In this document: one piece after another, positions 44,820 to 53,274 of the stretch
How positions within the stretch are numbered: the first letter of the stretch is position 1
How the letters are laid out: each line of letters begins with the position of its first letter
Source: Sphingomonas sp.
Lineage (GTDB): Bacteria > Pseudomonadota > Alphaproteobacteria > Sphingomonadales > Sphingomonadaceae
Reading direction: 5' to 3'
DNA: 64,000 bases
Assembly: GCF_004799495.1 (NCBI RefSeq)
Contig: NZ_SSMY01000011.1
Span: 372,001-436,000 of the forward strand
The notes under the pieces: generated by a model
What the model saw: the letters and a program-made list of their open reading frames with translations, nothing else
Databases searched by the model: none
What the model was told of the DNA's origin: nothing
Translations under genes and position numbers: made by a program

Positions 44820-46214
44820 CTACGTCGCGATCGATCCTGTGAGATAAAGCCCGATCCCTAACGCCGAGCTCGCGCCCAGCGTGACGATGACGCCGGCCTT
44901 GAACCGGAACATCGCGACGATCGCCGCCACCGCCAGCACCAGGGCCCAGGGGTCAAGGCTGGCCACGACCGGCAGATCGAACCGCAACGGCCCCGCGACG
45001 ACCGGCATCGTCGCATGGAACAGCGTGTGGAGCGCGAACCACACCGCCAGGTTGAGTATCACGCCGACCACCGCGGCGGTGATCGCCGACAGCGCGCCCG
45101 CCAACGCCGCGTTGCCGCGCAGACGTTCGATGAACGGGGCGCCGAGGAAAATCCACAGGAAGCACGGCACGAAGGTCACCCAGGTGGCGAGCAACCCGCC
45201 GAGCGATCCCGCGAGCAACGGCGGCAACGCCCCGGGGTGACGGTACGCGCCCAGGAAGCCGACGAATTGCAGCACCATGATCAGGGGCCCGGGCGTCGTT
45301 TCCGCCATGCCCAGCCCGTCGAGCATCTCCCCCGGGCTGAGCCAGTGGTACGATTGCACCGCCTCTTGCGCGACATAGGCGAGCACCGCATAGGCGCCGC
45401 CGAACGTGACCGCCGCCATCGCGGAAAAGAACGTCGCGATCTGGCTGAACACGTTTCCGTGGCCCAGCAGCACCAGCAACGCGGCGACCGGCGCCAGCCA
45501 CAGCGCCAGCCACAGCAGCGCGGTACGCAGCGATTGCCCGAGCGCAGGCCTGGCATGACCGGGGAGGTCCTCGCCGAGCAGCGTATCGGCGTCGGCGACC
45601 GTTGTGCCGCCGGCGGGTCCGTGCGCGCCGCCCCCGGCAAATCCCGCTACGCCGCGCCGCGCACCGACGAAACCGATCACCCCCGCCGCCAGCACGACGA
45701 GTGGAAACCCCACCCCGAGAAAGAAGATCGCGACGAATGCCACAGCCGCGACCGTGCGCATGACCGGGTTGCCCAGCGCCCGTTTGCCGATCCGTGCCAC
45801 CGCCTGCAGGACGATCGCCAGCACCGCCGCCTTCAACCCGAAAAACAGCGCCGAGACGATGCCCAGCTTGCCGTACAGCACGTACACCCAGCTGAGCGCC
45901 ATGATCGCCACCGCGCCGGGCAGCACGAACAGCACGCCCGCGATGATCCCGCCGCGCGTCCGGTGCATCAGCCAGCCGATATAGGTCGCGAGTTGCTGCG
46001 CCTCGGGCCCGGGCAGCAGCATGCAATAGTTGAGCGCATGCAGGAAACGCTGCTCGCCGATCCAGCGCTTTTCCTCGACCAGAATGCGGTGCATCACCGC
46101 GATCTGCCCGGCGGGGCCGCCGAACGACAAAGCGGCGATCCTGAGCCACACCCGGAATGCTTCGCCCGTCGTGACCGGCCCGGGCCGTGGCAGCTTGGCG
46201 GCGGCGGTTCCCAT
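44820..46214 (-). CDS. chrA: chromate transporter ChrA (long form)
   Basis: ChrA exports chromate. The start is the ATG at 46214 (MGTAAAKLPRPGPVTTGEAF). The 464-residue product has two homologous CHR domains; each has the family motif, first 'SFGGPAGQIAVMHRILVEEKRW' shortened to FGGPAGQIAVMH, and 'MLLPGPEAQQLATYIGW', then 'AETTPGPLIMVLQFVGFLGAY' (again a P-G-P). About ten hydrophobic segments are visible. No chrB-like regulator is present. Confidence 0.95.
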   Translation of the reverse strand: MGTAAAKLPRPGPVTTGEAFRVWLRIAALSFGGPAGQIAVMHRILVEEKRWIGEQRFLHALNYCMLLPGPEAQQLATYIGWLMHRTRGGIIAGVLFVLPGAVAIMALSWVYVLYGKLGIVSALFFGLKAAVLAIVLQAVARIGKRALGNPVMRTVAAVAFVAIFFLGVGFPLVVLAAGVIGFVGARRGVAGFAGGGAHGPAGGTTVADADTLLGEDLPGHARPALGQSLRTALLWLALWLAPVAALLVLLGHGNVFSQIATFFSAMAAVTFGGAYAVLAYVAQEAVQSYHWLSPGEMLDGLGMAETTPGPLIMVLQFVGFLGAYRHPGALPPLLAGSLGGLLATWVTFVPCFLWIFLGAPFIERLRGNAALAGALSAITAAVVGVILNLAVWFALHTLFHATMPVVAGPLRFDLPVVASLDPWALVLAVAAIVAMFRFKAGVIVTLGASSALGIGLYLTGSIAT

Positions 46215-46280
46215 CTTCCTGTCCCTCCCGTCGCCGGCCAAGCTAGCGCGGCGCTGGCGGCATCGCGACCAAGCGTTTCT

Positions 46281-47297
46281 TTAGGCCGGGCACATTCCGT
46301 CGCGCACCCCGCTGACGCTGCCCACGCCGAGCACGATCTTCGCGCGGCGTTCGAACGCCAGCGCCTGCCAGCGGCCCGAATTGCCGATCGCGGTGCGGCT
46401 GCGCAGGAAGGTCAGGCTCATCAGCTCGTATTGCTCGGGGTCGATGCGGCCGGCGTCGATCAGACAGTTCCACGCCGCGACGTTCCACGGCGCGTCGCGC
46501 GACACACCGTCCTCGTCGATCGTCCGCGCGAGCGCGCCGTACCAGTCGATGATCGCGCGCAGCCGGGGCCAGCGCTCGGCTTCGGGCATCGCCGCCAGCT
46601 TGGCTCGCAGCCGTGCCACATCCTCGTCGCCGGGCAGGAACCCTTGCTGGACGCGCGTGTCGATCGCCCAGCGCACCTTGCGTAGCGTCATCGGGCCGGC
46701 GGGGAATACGCGCAGCAGGTCGAGCCGCACCTTGTCGAGCAGCACGACATAGGTGTCGGCCTGCACCTGGAGCATCGCATCGCTTTCGAACAACGCGGTC
46801 AACTCGGCGGCAAGAACGGGGTTGAGCCGGCCTTTCTCGTCCTCCGCCGCCAGGATCGCGGTGCGGCACTTGTCGGCGACCGGCACCGCGAGGCAGTCCT
46901 TCGAGAACAGCAATTTGCCATAGGCCGGCATCAGCGTGTCGCGCGCGCGCTTGAAATCGCGTTTGTGGCGGAATTGGCCGCGCCATGCCGCGAGCACCGG
47001 CTGCAGGCTCCCCGTCCCGAAATTCCACTGCGCCATCCCGACCGAGATCAACTGGCTGTCGAAATTGCCGGTCGGCATCGCCCAGCACCCCATCGTCTCC
47101 GGGATCGACGTCTCCGCCATCCGCGCGAAGATCCCCGCGCGGTCGAGCCCGATCTCGGCGAGCCGCGTCAGGGCCGCGGGATCGAAGCGGATGCTCGGAA
47201 CGTCGCCGACGCGGCGGCACGGCGGCGGCTCGGGCGCGGTTTGGGCGTGCGCGGGAAGCGCCGCGAAAAGCATCAGCAAGGCGAGCCACCACCGCAT
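46281..47297 (-). CDS. exported protein of unknown function, possible hydrolase
   Basis: The 338-residue product starts MRWWLALLMLFAALPAHAQT, a signal peptide. The motif ETMGCWAMPTGNFDSQLISV then VGMAQWNFGTGSLQPVLAAW resembles the catalytic region of lysozyme-like (GH46/peptidoglycan-active) proteins, but this is a weak match. Two Cys pairs (CLAVPVADKC, CLID and MCPA) suggest disulfides. Its ATG overlaps the Nudix candidate ATG on the other strand, so at least one of the two starts is wrong. Confidence 0.65.
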   Translation of the reverse strand: MRWWLALLMLFAALPAHAQTAPEPPPCRRVGDVPSIRFDPAALTRLAEIGLDRAGIFARMAETSIPETMGCWAMPTGNFDSQLISVGMAQWNFGTGSLQPVLAAWRGQFRHKRDFKRARDTLMPAYGKLLFSKDCLAVPVADKCRTAILAAEDEKGRLNPVLAAELTALFESDAMLQVQADTYVVLLDKVRLDLLRVFPAGPMTLRKVRWAIDTRVQQGFLPGDEDVARLRAKLAAMPEAERWPRLRAIIDWYGALARTIDEDGVSRDAPWNVAAWNCLIDAGRIDPEQYELMSLTFLRSRTAIGNSGRWQALAFERRAKIVLGVGSVSGVRDGMCPA

Positions 47298-48501
47298 GGT
47301 CGCTGTTTCACAGCACTGTCATATTATCGCAATAGAGCCGATACGCCGCCCCGGAGATTCGCGGGCGCCGGGGAGCTATTTCATTCGCCAGATCGCCGCC
47401 TTGCCCTATCGCACCGACGGAACCGCGTCGGATGCGGCCGTGCGCGTGTTGCTCATCACGAGCCGCGAGAACAAGCGCTGGGTGATCCCCAAGGGCAATC
47501 CATCGTCGGGCTACGAGCCGCACGCCGCCGCCGCGATCGAAGCCGACGAGGAAGCGGGCGTGCGCGGGCTGGTGTGTCCGACGCCGCTCGGCAGCTACCG
47601 CTACCGCAAGCGCCAGCGCAACGGCGCCTCGCTGATGGTCGACGTCGACGTCTTCCCGCTCGCGGTCAATCGCGAGCTCGACCATTGGAAGGAACAGTCG
47701 CAGCGCGAGCGCCGCTGGGTCTCCCTCAACGACGCCGCCGACATGGTCGAGGAGCCCGACCTCGCCGACCTCATCCGTTCGTTCGGCCCGTCCGAATTCA
47801 AGGCCGCGACCAAGCGGCTCGGCGTGATCGCCGCTACTCAGTCCAGGATCAGTCCTATGTTCGCATGGTTCCAGCGCCTTCTTCCCAAGCAGGGCAATTT
47901 CTTCGACCAGTTCGAGGCGCACGCGGTGACGATCGTCAGCGCGGCGGACGCGATGGCGCGGCTGGTCGCGGACGATGGCGCGGCGGCGGACCATATCCGC
48001 GAAGTGATCGAGCGCGAGCACGACGCCGACAACATCACGCGCGAGGTGCTCAAGACCGTGCGCGAGACCTTCCTGACCCCGTTCGACCGCGGCGCGATCA
48101 CCGCGTTGATCGGCGCGATGGACGACACGATCGACGAGATGCAGGCCGCGGTGCAGGCGATGGACCTGTACGAGATCCGCACCTTCGAGCAGGAAATGAA
48201 GGACATGGCGGCGATCATCGTCGACGCCGCGCGGCTCACCGCCGAAGCGATGCCGCTGCTCCGCGATGTCGGCGGCAACGGCCAGCGGCTCCACGAGCTG
48301 ACCGAGCGCATCGTCCGCATGGAAAGCCAGGCCGACGAAATCCACAACGCGGGCCTGAAGCGCATGTTCAAGCAATATGCGGGGAACGACACGATCCGCT
48401 TCATGGTCGCGCGCGAAGTGTTCAAGCACCTCGAGCGCGTGGTCGACGCGTTCGAGGACGTCGCGAACGAGATCGACGGTATCGTCATCGATCACGCCTG
48501 A
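47296..48501 (+). CDS. Nudix domain joined in frame to a PhoU-like DUF47 domain
   Basis: Residues about 30-185 form a Nudix hydrolase domain (RWVIPKGNPSSGYEPHAAAA, then IEADEEAGVRG). The Nudix box lacks the usual Arg (IEADEEAG in place of REAxEEAG), so activity may be reduced. The DUF47 part starts MFAWFQRLLPKQGNFFDQFE and is the usual partner of Pit transporters. No stop codon separates the two: the frame is open through RLGVIAATQSRISPMFAWF. A separate DUF47 start at 47857 (AGGA site) is possible. The first ATG (47296) overlaps a divergent start, so a TTG at 47401 may be the real Nudix start. Confidence 0.75.
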   Translation: MVAVSQHCHIIAIEPIRRPGDSRAPGSYFIRQIAALPYRTDGTASDAAVRVLLITSRENKRWVIPKGNPSSGYEPHAAAAIEADEEAGVRGLVCPTPLGSYRYRKRQRNGASLMVDVDVFPLAVNRELDHWKEQSQRERRWVSLNDAADMVEEPDLADLIRSFGPSEFKAATKRLGVIAATQSRISPMFAWFQRLLPKQGNFFDQFEAHAVTIVSAADAMARLVADDGAAADHIREVIEREHDADNITREVLKTVRETFLTPFDRGAITALIGAMDDTIDEMQAAVQAMDLYEIRTFEQEMKDMAAIIVDAARLTAEAMPLLRDVGGNGQRLHELTERIVRMESQADEIHNAGLKRMFKQYAGNDTIRFMVAREVFKHLERVVDAFEDVANEIDGIVIDHA

Positions 48502-48514
48502 AGGGGCCGCCCAG

Positions 48515-49528
48515 ATGCACGAGCTTGCCCTCCCGCTGCTGATCGGCCTGATCGTGGTCGCGCTGGCGTTCGATTTCCTCAACGGCCTGCACGACGCGGC
48601 GAATTCGATCGCGACGGTCGTCTCCACGCGGCTCTTGAAGCCCGTCCACGCGGTGATCTTCGCGGGCTTCTTCAACTTCGCGGCCTATTTCCTGACGATC
48701 ACCTTCCCGTCGCTGCACAAGGTCGCGGAGACGATGGGCAAGGGGCTGATCGACAAGAACCTCGTCACCCCCGGCGTGGTGTTCGGCGCGCTGGTCGGGG
48801 CGATGTTCTGGAACGTGGTGACCTGGCTCAAGGGTATTCCCTCCTCCTCCAGCCACGCTTTGGTCGGCGGCGTGATCGGCGCGGGCGTCGCGCATGCCGG
48901 GTTCGGCGCGATCCAGTGGGCGGGGCTCAACAAGACGCTCCTGTTCATCGTGCTCTCGCCGCTGATCGGGATGGCGGTGTCGATGCTCGTGATGCTGGTG
49001 TCGAGCTGGGGGTTCAGGGGCGCGAGCAACAAGGGCGCGGAGACGTCGTTCCGCTACCTCCACCTGCTCTCCTCGGCCGCTTTCTCGCTCAGCCACGGCC
49101 TCAACGACGCGCAGAAGACGATGGGGATCATCACCGTTCTGCTGTTTTCGACCGGACATCTCGCGGGCAAGTTCGAGATCCCGCACTGGGTCGCGATCAG
49201 CTGTTACCTCGCGATGGGGCTCGGCACGCTGTCGGGCGGGTGGAAGATCATCGAGACGATGGGCAGCCGCATCACCAAGCTGTCGCAGCACCAGGGCTTC
49301 AGCGCGTCGGCCGGCGGGTCGATCACGATCTTCGGCGCCAGTCTCCTCGGCATCCCGGTGTCGACCACGCACACGATCACCGGCTGCGTGATCGGCGCGG
49401 GCGTCGCCCGGCGCGCGTCGGCGGTGCGCTGGGGCGTGGCGCAGAACGTCGTGGTCGCGTGGGTGATCACCATCCCCGCGAGCGCCGCGGTCGGCGCGCT
49501 GTTCTACGGGCTGACGACGCTCTTCTGA
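48515..49528 (+). CDS. pit: low-affinity inorganic phosphate transporter (Pit family)
   Basis: Pit transporters move phosphate with metal and protons. The start is the ATG at 48515 (MHELALPLLIGLIVVALAFD). The 337-residue product has the family's two repeated motifs NGLHDAANSIATVV and HGLNDAQKTMGIIT, and 'PVSTTHTITGCVIGAG'. About ten hydrophobic segments are visible. It follows the DUF47 domain by 13 bases, the usual DUF47-Pit pair. Confidence 0.95.
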   Translation: MHELALPLLIGLIVVALAFDFLNGLHDAANSIATVVSTRLLKPVHAVIFAGFFNFAAYFLTITFPSLHKVAETMGKGLIDKNLVTPGVVFGALVGAMFWNVVTWLKGIPSSSSHALVGGVIGAGVAHAGFGAIQWAGLNKTLLFIVLSPLIGMAVSMLVMLVSSWGFRGASNKGAETSFRYLHLLSSAAFSLSHGLNDAQKTMGIITVLLFSTGHLAGKFEIPHWVAISCYLAMGLGTLSGGWKIIETMGSRITKLSQHQGFSASAGGSITIFGASLLGIPVSTTHTITGCVIGAGVARRASAVRWGVAQNVVVAWVITIPASAAVGALFYGLTTLF

Positions 49529-49529
49529 A

Positions 49530-49720
49530 ATCCTCCCCGTTCACGGGGAGTGTTCGGGTTTTGGCGGCTCCCAGCCTGCCAAGATTGTGCCTGGGAGGCA
49601 CGATCTCGCCCGAACACGCGCGTAGCGCGACGGAGGGGGATTTCCGCGAGTGACGCGCTCCGGCCCGCCCCTCCACCCCCAGCTGCGCTGGCGGTCCCCC
49701 TCCCCGTGAACGGGGAGGAT
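49530..49720. repeat. REP-like element with 21-bp inverted ends and a nested insert
   Basis: The outer arms ATCCTCCCCGTTCACGGGGAG (49530-49550; given as ATCCTCCCCGTTCACGGGGA here) and their reverse complement (49700-49720) each form a hairpin and together form a 21-bp inverted repeat. Inside, TGTTCGGG (49551-49558) and CCCGAACA (49609-49616) border a 66-base insert with its own stem CTCCCAG/CTGGGAG. It looks like one mobile repeat inserted in another. It lies between the stops of pit and the gene at 49721. Confidence 0.75.
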
Positions 49721-50617
49721 CTACCCCACCCGCACCGCCGGCCCCTCCTCGCCGTCGGCGAGCGGCGGCAGCACTTCCTGCTTCGCCCGCTCCGCCGCCA
49801 GCTTCGCCTCGCGCGCCGCCGCGCGTTTCGCCTTGTCCGCCGCGCGCTTTTCCGCCGCCTTGCGCTTCAAGTGCGCCTCCATCTTCTCGAGCTTGACCCG
49901 CAGGGTCTCGAATGCGTCGTCGCACAACTGCTGGCGCGTTCCGAACGCGAAGTGCCCCCCGGCCAGCCGCGCCGCTGCCTGGGCGGCGGCGATCAGCTCC
50001 TGCCTCGTCTGGCGCTTGGGCGCCGCCGGGTCCTTGCGCTGCGCCGGACCGCCGCGCGTCACCATCGTGCGCAACAGCCCGTCCGAATAGCGCCGCCGCG
50101 TGCCGACGATCTTGCCGGCGTGCCACACCGGCTCCTCCACACCGTGCAGCGCGCGCTCGATCGCGGCCTGTTCCAGCGTCGCGACCGATTGCTCCAGCGC
50201 GCGGTCCCACGCCGCGCGGAACGACGGGTGATCGCGCCGCAACTGCCGCGCCTGATAAACCGACAGCCGGACATAGGCGCACGCTTCCTCGACATCGCCC
50301 GTATCGGTGAGCTTGCGCAGGAAGGCGCGGCGGCGTTGCTTGGTGAAGCCGTCGAAGCGCTCGACGATCGGCAGATCGTCGCGATCGGGCGCGGGCGGCG
50401 CGCGGTCGGCCCCCATGCGCCGCCGCCAGTCCTCGATCGCCGCATCCCACTTCGCCGCGAAATCGGGCAGCCGCTTGCGCCGGTGATACGCGCCGGAGAC
50501 CGTCCGCCCGATCTCCGCCGCCGCGGCATGCGCGCGCCCGTGCAGCTTGAGCGCGACGACAAAGGCGATCTCGGCGTCGACGGTCCAGCGGGAAAAGGAT
50601 CGTGGGGAGGACGGCAT
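49721..50617 (-). CDS. tandem helix-turn-helix, terminase-small-subunit-like protein
   Basis: No exact family is recognised. The start was set at the ATG at 50617 (MPSSPRSFSRWTVDAEIAFV). The 298-residue product has two HTH-like modules: ALKLHGRAHAAAAEIGRTVS.. and RRAFLRKLTDTGDVEEACAY.., each followed by an R/W-rich helix. Such tandem HTH arrangements occur in phage terminase small subunits and related proteins. The C-terminal third is a charged Lys/Ala/Glu helix (KLEKMEAHLKRKAAEKRAAD). No phage genes are nearby. Confidence 0.65.
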   Translation of the reverse strand: MPSSPRSFSRWTVDAEIAFVVALKLHGRAHAAAAEIGRTVSGAYHRRKRLPDFAAKWDAAIEDWRRRMGADRAPPAPDRDDLPIVERFDGFTKQRRRAFLRKLTDTGDVEEACAYVRLSVYQARQLRRDHPSFRAAWDRALEQSVATLEQAAIERALHGVEEPVWHAGKIVGTRRRYSDGLLRTMVTRGGPAQRKDPAAPKRQTRQELIAAAQAAARLAGGHFAFGTRQQLCDDAFETLRVKLEKMEAHLKRKAAEKRAADKAKRAAAREAKLAAERAKQEVLPPLADGEEGPAVRVG

Positions 50618-50742
50618 AGGGCGCTCCGGGAGAAAAGGGAGCGGGTCATTTATCCTAGATGCCACCGTGTAGGAAAATGGAATGTGCGGGAACGCCCCGC
50701 CCCGCTCGCGCGCTGTCACCTCACCCACCCACGGAGGCGCGC

Positions 50743-51132
50743 ATGACGAAGGACCCGAAGACCGGCGAAAAGGTCAGCTGGAAAAGCCACGGCGGCACCG
50801 CGCACGGCAAGGTCGTGGAGAAGTCGCGCCAGGCAAGAAATTAGCGCTGCTAATTTCCGCCTCGAGGCGCGACCGGCCGGCGGCGCTGCGAGCGCCGACC
50901 GACGACGCGGAATTCAGTTCCGCGTCGCTGCCCTTGGAAGGGTCCGACCCGGATCAAGGACCACAAGGTCGCCGCGTCGAAGGACAATCCCGAGTTTATC
51001 GTGGAGACGGACGAGGGGAAGCGGGCGGCGCATAAGGCGGGGGCTTTTGCGGAAAGGATAGAACACATCACTGGCCGCTATTCCGCAACGGCCTTCTTTT
51101 TTTCTTTTTTCCGCTTCGGCACAATTTTGTGA
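50743..51132 (+). pseudogene. DUF2945 gene interrupted by a three-hairpin element
   Basis: The first part is a normal DUF2945 (YjbJ/hypervirulence-type) start: MTKDPKTGEKVSWKSHGGTA then HGKVVEKS, with a GGAGGCG site. At 50837-50926 a palindromic insert brings a TAG stop (50842-50844). The DUF2945 core then continues in the same frame after the insert (TRIKDHKVAASKDNPEFIVE then TDEGKRAAHKAG) to a TGA at 51130. The family's conserved 'KIKDHKVAASKDNPEYIV' type sequence is present only in the second part, so the gene was intact before the insertion. The tail after AAHKAG may extend past the old stop. Confidence 0.75.
50837..50926. repeat. three-hairpin element, copy 1 (inside DUF2945)
   Basis: Three stems in a row: GAAATTAGC/GCTAATTTC (50837-50845, 50849-50857), CGGCGCT/AGCGCCG (50881-50887, 50891-50897) and GACGCGGAA/TTCCGCGTC (50904-50912, 50918-50926). 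The other copy is at 59968-60054 in the opposite orientation. Confidence 0.75.
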
Positions 51133-51245
51133 ACAAGGACTGGTCGGATTTCTACTCGTCCCCATAAATCGATCACGTGCGAGAAATCACTTACGTACGA
51201 CTCAAGCGCCGCAGCGTCAGCTTTACCACGTTCTGAAAATGCCAT
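51078..51245 (-). CDS. 55-residue basic protein next to the nitrilase-like gene
   Basis: No family is recognised. A complete small gene starts at the ATG at 51245 after AGGTAGG and stops at 51078. The product is 55 residues: MAFSERGKADAAALESYVSD, a central 'VIDLWGRVEIRPVLVHKIVP' and a lysine-rich tail (KRKKEKKKAVAE). It lies 64 bases after the stop of the 654-residue nitrilase-like gene on the same strand. It overlaps the 3' part of the broken DUF2945 frame on the other strand. It may be a real partner or a chance ORF. Confidence 0.5.
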   Translation of the reverse strand: MAFSERGKADAAALESYVSDFSHVIDLWGRVEIRPVLVHKIVPKRKKEKKKAVAE

Positions 51246-51309
51246 GGCGCCTACCTAGCCTCCTCGCAGGTCACGAAATAGCGAAAAAGTGTAACGAAAG
51301 TTGCGACAT

Positions 51310-53274
51310 TCACCGCACGCCTTCCACGATCCACCGATTGTCGTCGGTGATCGGAATTTTTACGGCGCTAACATCGTGCAAGCCCCAAATGAATGCCGCC
51401 GCAGCGTCGCCCCGCCCGTCCAACGTATGCTCGGTCTTGGGTTCAGCCCGCAGCGACACGGCGAGCGCATGAAAGCCAGCGGGGAGAAACAATTCTCGAT
51501 CCCTGCCAAGAGAATTTCGGAAAAACGCAATGCTCTGGCTTTGGCTTTCATCAGCGGCGGCACCGCGCGCGATCAAGCCATATGACGTCATCGTCAAAAC
51601 CGACGAACCCGGATCATCGGCTAGCACGCCTGCGTAATGGCCCGGCCATCGAAATCTCCGTTGCGGGCCGTCCATCAACAACGCAAGGACGAGGTTAGGG
51701 CCAATAGAGCGAACGACCGTCTGACAAGGGTCCGAACGAGCGAGATCTTCGCATATCAGAACCGTCATGGACGTTCCAGCCCGAGGTTCGAAAAATTCAA
51801 CTACTCTGCGGCCGAGCGGAATGGCCTCCCACCAACTTTTGGCCGGCGCGAGTTGTGACGAAAGGCTGTACCGCTCGATCTGAGGCTTATTCAATTTCCA
51901 GCGGTGGTGTTTTTCCCTGTAGCTGTTGAAGTCATAGTCGGCGTGCGAATTGGCCTGTGCATTTCCGGATTGCTTGACGCCGCGAACCGCGACAAAATTT
52001 CCGTGACGAGGTTTGGCGCTATCGGTTTTCCCTGGCTCCTCGCTCAATCCTGCGACGATGAACTCCAACCCCGTCTGCGCGCTATGAGAGATACACTCCT
52101 TCCAAATGGCCTCAAACGTGGACGCGTCAAGGGCATATTCCGGTAAAACCACCCCATGTATTTTGCCCATGTCGCTTGCCGCTCGTTGAACGAGATCGGC
52201 AACAAAACGCCCTAGCCATGTCGCGCTTCCGTCGTCGTGCCCCGTCACCTCGGACGACGTATGACCCGACTTGTTCAGCCATCGTTGCTCGCTTTTGAAG
52301 AAAGACCAGTCTCGCTGTTCTTCCTCGGAGTCCTTCAAACCAACGAAGCAGTTTGACGTTATGCGATACGGAAACGGCACCAGCAGCAAGTTAAGGGGTA
52401 AGCCCTTATCGTCATTGCCGCCGGCGACTGCACGCGGCGGTGCTTGGCCAGAAATTCGCCAATGCGTTTCCACCAGGCCAGGTGATGGCAAGAGCGCAAG
52501 ATTATGTGAGAGCGACCGCAACGTACAGCCAACCGACGCAGTCCTCGTTTTGGGCAGCACGGCGCAAAAATCGCCGTCCACATCATCACTTGCAATCGTC
52601 GTGAGATATGGCCGACCCTGATTGTTGGCGTCTAGCGCACGCTTGATAATGCGCTGTTGCACCACGGATTCTACCGAATAGACGCCTTCTCTTTTTCGCT
52701 TCCTGAAACCCACGCCCACACAGGACATGTCGGCTAGAATCATGAGATAAAGCGCTGCACTCCACCAAGCCGGACCCACATCAGGCGTAACGATTTTTTC
52801 GTCATGATACTTGGCGATAAGGACGCTCCATAACTCCTGGAGCGGATTGACATCGACCTTCTCTAAGTCGGCAAAAGAATAATAAGGGACCTCAAAAATT
52901 CGTTCATATTCCGCCTTTTCATCAGCGGTTTTCTCCGGAACGTGCGCGAGCATCTCTGTCTCAAACTCGTCCCAGACCGTCCCCTCGCGAACCATGTTGG
53001 GCGACAGACCCATCGCCCAGGCTTTTGCGATCTTTGGCCATTTCTTGTCGGTTTGAAGCGCCTGAAGATCGAAAGCATATTCAGGAAAGGAACTGTTCCC
53101 TCCAATCGGGGGACTGACGACATAGCGATAGGCTCCGCTTCGCTCTACAAGAGTCGCGGTTACTGCAAACACATCTACAGGATCGCGCGGGATCGTGTCC
53201 CAAGCGCCTTTATTACTGGCAGGATTGGTGCCTAGTGGCATCATCCGTTCGATTAGCGTGCCGACTGTGCTCAT
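51310..53274 (-). CDS. large protein with C-terminal nitrilase-like domain, unknown N-terminal domain
   Basis: The role is unknown. The 654-residue product has an unrecognised N-terminal part (about 1-300), with no reverse transcriptase YxDD, no ATPase and no nuclease motif seen. The C-terminal part (about 300-640) looks like a carbon-nitrogen hydrolase: strand start 'LPLNLLLVPFPYRITSNCFV', a catalytic Glu in VVLPEYALDA near residue 378, a catalytic Lys in HHRWKLNKPQIERY near residue 460, and a catalytic Cys in TVLICEDLARSDP near residue 505. This is the E-K-C triad of nitrilases. The region is much less GC-rich and uses other codons than the rest of the window. No phage, transposase or other known defence gene is adjacent. 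Confidence 0.75.
   Translation of the reverse strand: MSTVGTLIERMMPLGTNPASNKGAWDTIPRDPVDVFAVTATLVERSGAYRYVVSPPIGGNSSFPEYAFDLQALQTDKKWPKIAKAWAMGLSPNMVREGTVWDEFETEMLAHVPEKTADEKAEYERIFEVPYYSFADLEKVDVNPLQELWSVLIAKYHDEKIVTPDVGPAWWSAALYLMILADMSCVGVGFRKRKREGVYSVESVVQQRIIKRALDANNQGRPYLTTIASDDVDGDFCAVLPKTRTASVGCTLRSLSHNLALLPSPGLVETHWRISGQAPPRAVAGGNDDKGLPLNLLLVPFPYRITSNCFVGLKDSEEEQRDWSFFKSEQRWLNKSGHTSSEVTGHDDGSATWLGRFVADLVQRAASDMGKIHGVVLPEYALDASTFEAIWKECISHSAQTGLEFIVAGLSEEPGKTDSAKPRHGNFVAVRGVKQSGNAQANSHADYDFNSYREKHHRWKLNKPQIERYSLSSQLAPAKSWWEAIPLGRRVVEFFEPRAGTSMTVLICEDLARSDPCQTVVRSIGPNLVLALLMDGPQRRFRWPGHYAGVLADDPGSSVLTMTSYGLIARGAAADESQSQSIAFFRNSLGRDRELFLPAGFHALAVSLRAEPKTEHTLDGRGDAAAAFIWGLHDVSAVKIPITDDNRWIVEGVR

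Noticed and set aside
45015..46685. A 556-codon plus-strand frame opposite chrA
   Set aside because: No motif, odd composition, and chrA is well supported.
50690..50720. GGAAC-N17-CGCT before the DUF2945 gene as an EcfG promoter
   Set aside because: The second box is CGCT, not CGTT; may be a decayed site but not good enough to claim.
51310..53274. Interpretation as a reverse transcriptase-nitrilase (DRT1) protein
   Set aside because: No YxDD or other RT motif can be found in the N-terminal 300 residues.
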